A DNA stretch of 64,000 nt from CAZTUH01 sp964616175 (GTDB lineage: Bacteria; Pseudomonadota; Gammaproteobacteria; Burkholderiales; Burkholderiaceae_B): positions 62,001-126,000 of the forward strand of contig CAZTUH010000003.1 of the NCBI GenBank assembly GCA_964616175.1. The letters run 5' to 3'. The notes beneath the pieces were generated by a model. That model ran no database searches and had not been told where the DNA came from. It saw nothing but the letters and a program-made list of their open reading frames with translations. This document shows, in pieces, positions 1 through 7,594 of this stretch. A program made the position numbers and the translations under genes. The first letter of the stretch is position 1. Every line of letters starts with the position of its first letter.

Positions 1-1
1 T

Positions 2-181
2 CCCTCTGCTCTTGAAGAAGAGCGTCGTTTAATGTATGTAGCCATAACTCGTGCTAAAGAACAATTATATATATCATTAGCTAGAACACGAATGTTACAT
101 GGAAAAACCAGGTATTCCTTACCCTCAAGATTTCTATCTGAAATTCCAAGAAATCATATAAAATGGATGAAAAAAATATAA
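2..181 (+). CDS. uvrD: UvrD/Rep-type DNA helicase, C-terminal fragment (partial)
   Basis: The first 180 bases are the 3' end of a gene entering from the left edge. The visible 59 residues include EEERRLMYVAITRAKEQLY, which is helicase motif VI of superfamily 1 UvrD/PcrA/Rep enzymes, followed by the family's SRFLSEIP tail. UvrD unwinds DNA 3' to 5' in nucleotide excision and mismatch repair. The ATP-binding and other helicase motifs lie outside the window. UvrD rather than Rep is favoured by the LHGKTRYSLPSRFL ending. The gene converges on dapE with about 90 bases between them. Confidence 0.8.
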   Translation, partial: PSALEEERRLMYVAITRAKEQLYISLARTRMLHGKTRYSLPSRFLSEIPRNHIKWMKKI

Positions 182-273
182 CGACTATGTCAAATCATAT
201 AAACATATAAATTAAACAAGCTAAAGTTAAATGGAACTATTACAAAAATCTTAGATTCGAACCAACAATGATT

Positions 274-1407
274 TTATAGCAGTAAGCTCTCGATTGTATA
301 TCGATATATGTTCTTTAAAGATTCGAGATCTTTTATCTTTATACATTCGTTCACTTTATGTATTGTTGCATTAATAGGTCCAAACTCTAGTGTTTCGGCA
401 CAAATTTTTGATAAAAACCGACCATCTGATGTACCTCCTGAAGTTGAAAATTTACATTTTATTCCAGTTTCACGCTTGATAGCTTTTGCAAGTGCATTTG
501 ATAATTTTCCAATTTTCGTCAAGAACGGATTTCCATTAAGCTTCCAATCCAAACTATAGTTCAAACAATACTTGTTAAGTATTTCAAAAATCTGACTTTT
601 TAAATTCTCTGGGTTGCTCTCTGTCGAGAAGCGAATATTGAAAGAAATTTTTGCTTCTCCGGGTATAATGTTGGTAGTTCCAATGCCTGAGGAAATGTTT
701 GAAACCTGAAATGTGGTTTCTGGAAAAAAAGCATTCCCATCATCCCATTTTTTTTTTACTAATTCCAAGAGGGCAGGTGCAAACTCATGCAATGGATTTC
801 GCGCAGAATTTGAGTATGCAACATGTCCTTGAATTCCATGAATAACTAAATCGCCTGAAAGAGAACCTCTTCTACCATTTTTACAGGTATCTCCTAAAAA
901 TTTTCCAGAAGTTGGTTCTCCAACAAGGCAATAGGTCGGTTCTACTCCGAAAGCCGTTAATTGATTGCAGATTTCTAAAGTTCCATCAACAGCTTCACCT
1001 TCTTCATCAGATGTCAATGCAATACCGATAGACCCGTTATGTTTAGGATATTGTTCTAAAAATTCCTCAGCTGCTATAACAAAGGCAGCAATTGAACCTT
1101 TCATATCTGCTGTTCCTCTTCCATAGAGATAGCCATTATATTGAGTTGGAAAAAAAGGGTCAGAATACCATTCCTTTAATTCCCCAGGAGGAACAACATC
1201 AGTATGTCCAGAAAAAATAAGCAGAGGTTTTTTAATGCCTTTTCTAGCCCATAGGTTTTTAACCTTATTTTTAGAAACCTCCATACAGTCGAAACCAATC
1301 TGCTTCAAATGAGTGGAAATCGCAGCCTGACAACCAGCATCAATTGGCGTAACAGAAGGCTTTGAAACTAGATCTTCAAGAAGTGGGAGTATCCTATTTA
1401 TGCTCAT
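274..1407 (-). CDS. dapE: Succinyl-diaminopimelate desuccinylase
   Basis: Zinc-dependent M20 hydrolase that removes succinate from N-succinyl-LL-diaminopimelate in lysine and peptidoglycan synthesis. The 377-residue length is normal. Metal and catalytic residues are visible: H68 and D70 in SGHTDVVPP, D101 in GRGTADMKG, the E135-E136 pair in TSDEEGE, E164 in GEPT and H350 near the C-terminus. The start ATG overlaps the dapD stop by four bases (ATGA), so the two are translationally coupled in a dapC-dapD-dapE operon. All catalytic residues are intact. Confidence 0.95.
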   Translation of the reverse strand: MSINRILPLLEDLVSKPSVTPIDAGCQAAISTHLKQIGFDCMEVSKNKVKNLWARKGIKKPLLIFSGHTDVVPPGELKEWYSDPFFPTQYNGYLYGRGTADMKGSIAAFVIAAEEFLEQYPKHNGSIGIALTSDEEGEAVDGTLEICNQLTAFGVEPTYCLVGEPTSGKFLGDTCKNGRRGSLSGDLVIHGIQGHVAYSNSARNPLHEFAPALLELVKKKWDDGNAFFPETTFQVSNISSGIGTTNIIPGEAKISFNIRFSTESNPENLKSQIFEILNKYCLNYSLDWKLNGNPFLTKIGKLSNALAKAIKRETGIKCKFSTSGGTSDGRFLSKICAETLEFGPINATIHKVNECIKIKDLESLKNIYRYTIESLLL

Positions 1408-2234
1408 TCTGTTCTCAACAAATCGTTTATGCTCGTTTTTTCGCGGGTCCGATTATCAACCTGTTTTACAATAACAGCACATGATAGACTGTGTGAACCA
1501 TCAGCTGCTGGCAAAGATCCTGGAACAACAACAGAATTCCTTGGAATCCTACCATAAGTTATTTCTCCTGTCTTTCTGTTGAAAATCTTTGTGCTTTTCG
1601 AGAGAAAAACACCCATTGCAAGGACTGAGTTTTCTTCAACAACTACACCTTCAACAATCTCAGAACGTGCTCCAATAAAACAATTATCTTCAATAATTGT
1701 TGGATTTGCTTGCATAGGTTCTAAAACTCCTCCAATTCCTACACCACCAGAAAGATGAACGTTTTTCCCAATTTGAGCACAGGAACCTACCGTGGCCCAG
1801 GTATCAATCATTGATCCTCTATCAATATAAGCACCTATGTTAACAAACGATGGCATAAGTACAACTTCTCTTGCAATAAATGCACCATAGCGCACTACTG
1901 CAGGTGGAACAACACGGTAACCACCTTGTTTGAAAGACAACTCATTATAATCTGAAAACTTCATTGGAACTTTATCATAAAATTGCATCAAGCCATTAGA
2001 AATTACCTCGTTTTCTTTCAAAAGAAAAGACAATAAAATGGCTTTTTTTATCCATTCGTTTACTAACCAACCCTGGCTTTTTTTTTCAGCAACTCGCAGA
2101 GCTCCAGAATCTAACAATCGTAAAATTTTATTAACAATTTTGCGAATTTCCAAGTTGGAATTATTCTTTGATAGCAAATGCCGATCATCCCAGGATTTTT
2201 CGATTATTTCTATTACATTAGGGTCTATGTTCAT
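1404..2234 (-). CDS. dapD: Tetrahydrodipicolinate N-succinyltransferase
   Basis: Transfers succinyl from succinyl-CoA to tetrahydrodipicolinate, the step before DapC in the succinylase branch of lysine synthesis. The 276-residue protein has an N-terminal helical domain and then a left-handed beta-helix built from hexapeptide repeats (roughly 105-235: VNIGAYIDRG, VGSCAQIGKNVHL, IIEDNCFIGARSEIVEGV). GGVGIGGVLEP is typical of the active-site region. A GGAT element lies six bases before the ATG. Only 15 bases separate it from dapC upstream, and it overlaps dapE by four bases downstream. Confidence 0.95.
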   Translation of the reverse strand: MNIDPNVIEIIEKSWDDRHLLSKNNSNLEIRKIVNKILRLLDSGALRVAEKKSQGWLVNEWIKKAILLSFLLKENEVISNGLMQFYDKVPMKFSDYNELSFKQGGYRVVPPAVVRYGAFIAREVVLMPSFVNIGAYIDRGSMIDTWATVGSCAQIGKNVHLSGGVGIGGVLEPMQANPTIIEDNCFIGARSEIVEGVVVEENSVLAMGVFLSKSTKIFNRKTGEITYGRIPRNSVVVPGSLPAADGSHSLSCAVIVKQVDNRTREKTSINDLLRTE

Positions 2235-2249
2235 TTTTGATCCGTAAAA

Positions 2250-3458
2250 TTAAAGTCTATTTTGCAAAAACTGAGAAATTCGTTCTGCAGCTTCCACACA
2301 TTCTTTTATTGGAGAAACCAGAGCTATTCGAATGTAGCTTTTTTTGATATCAGAGTCTTCACTATCAACATATCGCGTGATAAAACTACCTGGTAATACA
2401 ATGACAGCAGTTTCCTTATATAGTTCTCTGGTAAATTTTGTATCAGGTATGGGAGTTTCTATCCATAAATAAAAAGAAGCTTGGGGTTTTCTAATAGGCA
2501 GTACTTTTTCTAAAATCGGAATAACTTTATCAAACTTTTCTGTATAAAGCTTTCTATTTTCTTTGACATGATGCTCATCTTTCCAAGCAGCAATGCTTGC
2601 TTCAGTTACGATCGGGCTCATTGCACTGCCATGATAAGTCCGATACAAAAGGAATTTATCAATAATTTTGGGATCACCAGCAACAAAACCTGATCTCAGT
2701 CCAGGAACGTTAGATCTTTTTGATAAACTGGAAAATACTATTAAATTAGAATAATCTGTTTTTCCTAAAAAATATGAAGCTTGCAATGCTCCTAAGGGTG
2801 CTGGATTTCTTTCATCATAAATTTCAGAATAACACTCGTCAGAAGCTACAACAAAACCATATTTATCAGATAATTCAAATATGGTTTTCCAATCATTCAA
2901 ATTCATTATATATCCAGTTGGATTTCCAGGAGAGCAAATAAAGATCAATTTTGTTTTTGACCATGATTTCTTGGAAATACTTTGCCAGTCAAATCCAAAA
3001 TTTTTTTTTGGATTTGAATAAATATAATAGGGCTTGGCTCCGGCTAGTAATGCAGCTCCTTCGTAGATCTGGTAGAATGGGTTAGGGCAGATTATAATTG
3101 CATCTTGTTCTTTAGGTTCAACAATAAGTTGTACGAAGGAAAATAGAGCTTCTCTTGATCCTAGTACAGGTAAGATTTGTTTCTCTGGATCAAGAATAGG
3201 GATGGAATATCTAAAAGTCAGCCATCGGGCTATGACAGTCCTGAGTCTCAAGTCGCCTTTTGTTGACGGATAAATCGAAATTCCACCAAGATTCTCACAA
3301 AGAGCTTTTATAACAGCTGGAGGAGCAGCGTGCTTAGGTTCTCCGATAGATAAATTAATAGAGGAAAAATCGTACCGACTTATAGAAGAATCCTGTTCTA
3401 GTAGTGTGCGTAGTTTTTCAAAAGGATAAGGTTGTAATTTCTTGAGTCTTGAATTCAT
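2250..3458 (-). CDS. dapC: Succinyldiaminopimelate transaminase (class I PLP aminotransferase)
   Basis: Converts N-succinyl-2-amino-6-ketopimelate to N-succinyl-LL-diaminopimelate with glutamate. The 402-residue protein has the fold-type I landmarks SPGNPTG (N179), DECY (D207, Y210) and the PLP lysine K247 in SSLSKR. The start is placed at ATG 3458 (MNSRLKKLQPYPF). The frame stays open further upstream, but only because it runs antisense through tRNA-Leu. The position directly before dapD-dapE supports the DapC assignment over other class I aminotransferases. ArgD-like enzymes, which can do this step elsewhere, look different. Confidence 0.9.
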   Translation of the reverse strand: MNSRLKKLQPYPFEKLRTLLEQDSSISRYDFSSINLSIGEPKHAAPPAVIKALCENLGGISIYPSTKGDLRLRTVIARWLTFRYSIPILDPEKQILPVLGSREALFSFVQLIVEPKEQDAIIICPNPFYQIYEGAALLAGAKPYYIYSNPKKNFGFDWQSISKKSWSKTKLIFICSPGNPTGYIMNLNDWKTIFELSDKYGFVVASDECYSEIYDERNPAPLGALQASYFLGKTDYSNLIVFSSLSKRSNVPGLRSGFVAGDPKIIDKFLLYRTYHGSAMSPIVTEASIAAWKDEHHVKENRKLYTEKFDKVIPILEKVLPIRKPQASFYLWIETPIPDTKFTRELYKETAVIVLPGSFITRYVDSEDSDIKKSYIRIALVSPIKECVEAAERISQFLQNRL

Positions 3459-3517
3459 ATCTTTGTTTGAAACAATATGTAGAGGGATATTAGATCTAGA
3501 AAATTTTTTAGTAGCTT

Positions 3518-3599
3518 GCGAAGGTGGCGAAAATGGTAGACGCACCAGATTTAGGTTCTGGCGCTGAAAAGCATAGGGGTTCGAGTCCCCTCCTTCGCA
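3518..3599 (+). tRNA. tRNA-Leu, anticodon UAG
   Basis: A complete cloverleaf can be drawn. Acceptor strand GCGAAGG (3518-3524) pairs with CCTTCGC (3592-3598). The anticodon stem is CCAGA/TCTGG with loop TTTAGGT, giving anticodon TAG at 3552-3554. There is a short class II variable arm and a GGTTCGAGTCCCC T-arm. The genome continues ACAA after the acceptor stem, so CCA is not encoded and must be added after transcription. It is divergent from dapC and lies upstream of tig, as in other Burkholderiales. Confidence 0.95.
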
Positions 3600-4046
3600 C
3601 AAGGTTTGGGTAAAGCCACTTCAATTAGAATGAGAATGAGTTTTTTATTTGATATCCAGAAACAATTACTAGAAAACAAGAAAAAAGGTAAAAAACGAAA
3701 TATAATATAATAACTTATTTCTCTTTGATTATCTCTCCAATAGCAAATATTTGACAATATAAAACATTACTTTATTTTTAAAAAGTAGGTTTTGAAAGAA
3801 TTTTTAGGAAATTGGAGGATGATATATTTGACAAGGAAAGATCTATTTTTAGATCATAATAATATAGATTAAACGAGAATGGATGTTATTTTTCCTATGC
3901 TATAATTGTCAGGGAAAACTGCTATAAATGGTGTTTTATTTTTAATGGAAGAATAATACATTTTTTTTTAAATCAATTTAACCATTGGATTTAAAAGATT
4001 TTACATGCATGAGCTTCCATTCAATTTTCGAGGATAAATTCTTTAA
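3600..4046. other. Non-coding leader region upstream of tig
   Basis: About 450 bases with no credible gene. It contains two exact TTGACA hexamers (3751-3756 and 3828-3833), an extended -10 element at 3898-3906 and a small hairpin (GATCTA/TAGATC, 3840-3855). Taken together it looks like a regulatory region for the tig-clpP-clpX-lon cluster. No relic of another gene is recognisable. Confidence 0.5.
3898..3906 (+). promoter_or_regulatory. Extended -10 promoter (TGCTATAAT) for tig
   Basis: TGCTATAAT is a perfect extended -10 sigma-70 element about 140 bases before the tig ATG. No good -35 lies at the usual spacing, but extended -10 promoters tolerate that. A second possible promoter, TTGACA (3751-3756) with TATTTT (3773-3778) 16 bases later, lies further upstream. 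The call rests on sequence match only. Confidence 0.45.
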
Positions 4047-5354
4047 ATGTGTTCTCCAATTGAGAAAAATGCTGATTTAGAACGGCATGCAATACTGGAA
4101 ATTCCTGTAAAAGATGTTGAAAAAGAAATACAAGAAGAGTTGAAGAAGTTTGCTAATACAACTAAGCTTCGAGGTTTTCGGCCTGGAAAAGTTCCTATCA
4201 CAGTTGCTAAACAAATTCAAGGATCAAAAATACAGCAAAATGTGCTGAATCGTTTCATCAATTCTGCTTTTGAAGCTCTTGCTATTAATTCTGGACAGCG
4301 CATTGCTGGAATTGCATCAATAAAAAAGAATTCTGAAAAAAGTTCAGTCAATGTTTTGGCTTTTGATACAACTTTTGAAATATATCCAGAGATTAAGTTT
4401 CCTGACTTTTCTGCTATCTCAGTAGTGCGCTATGTAAGTTCAATTTCTGATGCAGCAATAGGTAGAATACTGAGAAATTTGCAAAAACAGTATGCGGAAT
4501 TCAAACCCATAACTAATGAACCAGCTCAAGATGGTCATAGGATCACTATAGATTTTATTAGTCCAACAGAAAATACTCCATTTTATAGTTATAAAAATCA
4601 GAATTTTTCTTTTTTCTTAGGTGAAAATTTTGTTTATCCAGAGCTTGAGTCAGCAGTTAGAGGAATGAGATTAGGAGATGAAAAATCTTTTTCAATAAAA
4701 AACAAAAGTCATGATGGAAAAGAGAAGAATATTTCTATAAGAGTTTCTGGGATAGATATAGTGAATCTCAAAAATTTTGCTGAGATATTTTCAAAGAAAA
4801 AAACACAAACACAATCAGAAGAAAGTATTGAAACCGAACTAAGGATTAGTATTCGTGAAAGTGCAAATCGTCAAATAAGGAACTGGGCTTCTAATTGTAA
4901 TAGGAAGGGCATTATGGAAATTTTAGCAAATTCTATTAAATTGGATGTTCCTAAAGTCTTGATTAAGAATCAAATAGAAAAAGAAATTTCAAAAATGAAA
5001 CAAGATTCTTTGGCCTTGGAAACAAATAGGACAAAAAAACAAGAATCCGAATTAAACGTAACACACGATTTGATAAGCAATGCTGAACGCCATGTTCGCT
5101 TAAATTTAATTATTTCTGAATTAATAAAAATTAATCAAATAACTATTAATTCAAATGATGTTCGTGCTCGTGTTGAAGAATATTCAAAAGATTATGAAAG
5201 ACCAACCCAATTTATAAACCATTGTTTATCAAATCAAAAGCGTTATTCTGAAATAGAATCCATTCTCATTGAAGAAAGTATAGTGAATTATGTTTTTTCA
5301 TTAGCAAAGATTGATGAAAAATATGTACCATTCGAGAAACTCATGGAGGCATAA
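4047..5354 (+). CDS. tig: Trigger factor, ribosome-associated chaperone and prolyl isomerase
   Basis: Binds ribosomal protein L23 at the exit tunnel and shields nascent chains. The 435-residue length is typical. The N-terminal domain carries the ribosome-docking signature GFRPGKVP at 43-50. A diverged FKBP-type isomerase domain follows (about 155-240, FFLGENFVYPELESAVRGMRLGDEKSF), then the helical C-terminal chaperone arms. The N-terminus (MCSPIEKNADLERHA) is slightly unlike the usual family start, and only a weak GAGG lies 13 bases upstream, so the start is less certain. It is first in a tig-clpP-clpX run, with clpP three bases downstream. Confidence 0.93.
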   Translation: MCSPIEKNADLERHAILEIPVKDVEKEIQEELKKFANTTKLRGFRPGKVPITVAKQIQGSKIQQNVLNRFINSAFEALAINSGQRIAGIASIKKNSEKSSVNVLAFDTTFEIYPEIKFPDFSAISVVRYVSSISDAAIGRILRNLQKQYAEFKPITNEPAQDGHRITIDFISPTENTPFYSYKNQNFSFFLGENFVYPELESAVRGMRLGDEKSFSIKNKSHDGKEKNISIRVSGIDIVNLKNFAEIFSKKKTQTQSEESIETELRISIRESANRQIRNWASNCNRKGIMEILANSIKLDVPKVLIKNQIEKEISKMKQDSLALETNRTKKQESELNVTHDLISNAERHVRLNLIISELIKINQITINSNDVRARVEEYSKDYERPTQFINHCLSNQKRYSEIESILIEESIVNYVFSLAKIDEKYVPFEKLMEA

Positions 5355-5357
5355 ATT

Positions 5358-6026
5358 TTGTCCACATGTAATAATTCTTCTATAAATGCCTTTCAATCCA
5401 TTTTACCTAAAGAGGCTTTTCCAATGCATTCTTCTGCATTAGGTTATATTCCTTTAGTTATTGAACAGTCTGGAGGAGGGGAACGAGCTTATGATATTTA
5501 CTCTCGTCTTTTGAGAGATCGCTTGATTTTCTTAGTTGGACCAATTAATGATTATTCTGCTAATCTTGTTGTTGCTCAACTTCTTTTTCTAGAGTCAGAA
5601 AATCCGGATAAAGATATTTTCCTTTACATTAATTCTCCAGGTGGATCTGTATATTCTGGAATGGCAATATTTGATACTATGCAATTTGTTAAATCTGATG
5701 TATCAACCTTATGCATAGGTTTGGCTGCCAGTATGGGGGCTTTTCTTTTAGCTGCTGGAAAAAAAGGCAAACGGATTACCCTCCCAAATTCCAGAATTAT
5801 GATTCATCAACCTTCAGGAGGAACACAAGGACAAGCTAGTGATATTCAAATCCAAGCTCGTGAAATTATGAGTCTCCGTGAACGCCTTAATACAATATTA
5901 TCTAAGAATACTGGGCAACCGATTGATCGGATATCGTATGATACAGAACGCGACAATTTTATGTCAGCTAAAGAAGCTATTTCATATGGTTTAGTTGATA
6001 AAATATTAACAACGCGAGAAAAGTAA
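5358..6026 (+). CDS. clpP: ATP-dependent Clp protease proteolytic subunit
   Basis: Serine peptidase that forms the tetradecameric chamber used by ClpX/ClpA. The catalytic triad is visible: S125 in GLAASMGAF, H150 in RIMIHQPSGG and D199 in TERDNF (numbering from the TTG start). Two starts are possible. TTG 5358 has GGAGG nine bases upstream inside the end of tig and gives 222 residues. ATG 5424 has AGAGG eight bases upstream and gives a 200-residue protein beginning MHSSALGYIPLVIEQ. Homologues align best from about the second start. It lies immediately after tig and before clpX. Confidence 0.95.
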   Translation: MSTCNNSSINAFQSILPKEAFPMHSSALGYIPLVIEQSGGGERAYDIYSRLLRDRLIFLVGPINDYSANLVVAQLLFLESENPDKDIFLYINSPGGSVYSGMAIFDTMQFVKSDVSTLCIGLAASMGAFLLAAGKKGKRITLPNSRIMIHQPSGGTQGQASDIQIQAREIMSLRERLNTILSKNTGQPIDRISYDTERDNFMSAKEAISYGLVDKILTTREK

Positions 6027-6097
6027 GCAGTTTAAAGAAAGAATATTTTTATATAGGATTTGCATAAGGAAATAATTTTTGCAAAGGAAAAAAATTC

Positions 6098-7402
6098 ATG
6101 CCAGATGAAGGTGGGTTGATAAATTCAAAATTTCTATGCTGCTCATTTTGTAACAAAACCAAGGATGAAGTGCGAAAATTAATTGGTGGATCAGAATCAG
6201 TTTTTATTTGTGATGAATGTATTCGACATTGTAATGAAATTCTTTTAGAAGAATCTAAATCATCTTGGAAACAATCTGAACATCCTAATTTGCCGAAGCC
6301 AATTGAGATTAAATCCTTTCTAGATACCTATGTTGTTGGTCAAGCTTTACCTAAAAAAATGTTAGCAGTTTCTGTTTATAATCATTATAAGCGGGTTTGG
6401 CACAATGAACTTCCAGATCAAAATGAAATCGGTATTTCTAAAAGCAATATCCTTTTAATAGGCCCGACAGGTTCTGGAAAAACTTTGTTAGCTCAAACTC
6501 TGGCTCGTGTATTAGATGTTCCGTTTGTGATTGCTGATGCAACTACATTGACTGAAGCTGGTTATGTTGGAGAAGATGTTGAAAGTATTATTCAAAAGCT
6601 TCTTCAAAACTGTAACTATGAAGTTAGCAAAGCAAAATATGCAATTATTTATGTGGATGAGATTGATAAAATTTCTAGAAAATCTGATAATCCATCGATT
6701 ACTCGGGATGTTTCTGGTGAGGGTGTCCAACAAGCATTGTTAAAACTAATTGAAGGAACTACAGCTTCTGTCCCTCCACAAGGTTCTCGAAAGCATCCAA
6801 CGCAAGATTTTATTCAGGTTGATACGACAAATATTCTTTTTATTGTTGGTGGAGCTTTTAACGGTCTTGAAAGAATTATACGAAATCGCACAGAGAAATC
6901 TGGTATTGGATTTTCAGCTTGTGTTCGTTCTAATTTGAATTCAGGACTGAGTCAGCTTATTCAAAATGTTGAACCAGAAGATCTTATGAAGTTTGGCTTG
7001 ATCCCAGAATTTGTAGGGCGATTACCAATTATTGCTACTTTGGATGAACTCGATGAACAAGCTTTAGTAAAAGTTTTAACTGAACCTAATAATTCTCTTT
7101 TGAAACAATTTGAGAAATTATTTTCGATGGAAGGTGTAAAACTCGACATAACTACTGAAGCTTTGCATGTTATTGCTAGGAAAGCATTGAACAGGAAAAC
7201 TGGAGCTCGTGGCCTTCGTTCTATCATAGAAAAAGCATTGTTAGATATAATGTATGAAATGCCTGGCTTGGTGAACCTGGTTAAGGTAACCCTAGACTCT
7301 ATAAATTCCGCTGATTTAGATGAACCGATCCTATCTTACAAAGATGGGGATAGAAAATCTATGAATTTAAATGAACCAAAAACACAAGGACAAGCAGCTT
7401 AA
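6098..7402 (+). CDS. clpX: ATP-dependent Clp protease ATPase subunit ClpX
   Basis: AAA+ unfoldase that recognises tagged substrates and feeds them to ClpP. The 434-residue protein has an N-terminal four-cysteine zinc-binding domain (CSFC...CDEC, about 15-45), Walker A GPTGSGKT near 128, Walker B VDEIDK and the RSGIGF-type pore/box region. A clear ribosome-binding site AAAGGAAAA precedes ATG 6098. The order clpP-clpX-lon is conserved. Nothing is missing. Confidence 0.97.
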   Translation: MPDEGGLINSKFLCCSFCNKTKDEVRKLIGGSESVFICDECIRHCNEILLEESKSSWKQSEHPNLPKPIEIKSFLDTYVVGQALPKKMLAVSVYNHYKRVWHNELPDQNEIGISKSNILLIGPTGSGKTLLAQTLARVLDVPFVIADATTLTEAGYVGEDVESIIQKLLQNCNYEVSKAKYAIIYVDEIDKISRKSDNPSITRDVSGEGVQQALLKLIEGTTASVPPQGSRKHPTQDFIQVDTTNILFIVGGAFNGLERIIRNRTEKSGIGFSACVRSNLNSGLSQLIQNVEPEDLMKFGLIPEFVGRLPIIATLDELDEQALVKVLTEPNNSLLKQFEKLFSMEGVKLDITTEALHVIARKALNRKTGARGLRSIIEKALLDIMYEMPGLVNLVKVTLDSINSADLDEPILSYKDGDRKSMNLNEPKTQGQAA

Positions 7403-7489
7403 TTTATCCCAATTATCCTGTGGAAAATTAGTAACTTTATAGGATATAGTATTTTTACTTTCATAAATAATAAAAAAGAATTCTAGCAT

Positions 7490-7517
7490 CTTGAGTTTAT
7501 AACTTGTGGTCCCATAT
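7490..7517 (+). promoter_or_regulatory. Putative heat-shock (RpoH, sigma-32) promoter of lon
   Basis: CTTGAG at 7490-7495 and CCCATAT at 7511-7517 are separated by 15 bases. This matches the sigma-32 pattern of a CTTGAA-like -35 and a CCCCAT-like -10. It lies about 80 bases upstream of the lon ATG, and lon is a classical RpoH target. This is a sequence match plus family knowledge; no experiment is implied. Confidence 0.6.
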
Positions 7518-7594
7518 CTTATTTTGCTCAATTTTATTTTTTAGGGCCATTCTTCGCAAGTCTTTTGTTTTTTACAAATTTGAGGATCTTCTAT

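Noticed and set aside
308..559. Forward 83-codon frame opposite dapE
   Set aside because: Antisense shadow of a well-conserved gene with no protein similarity recognised.
3459..3602. A 48-codon N-terminal extension of DapC
   Set aside because: It is the antisense reading of tRNA-Leu and its flank; homologues begin at the MNSRLKKLQPYPF methionine.
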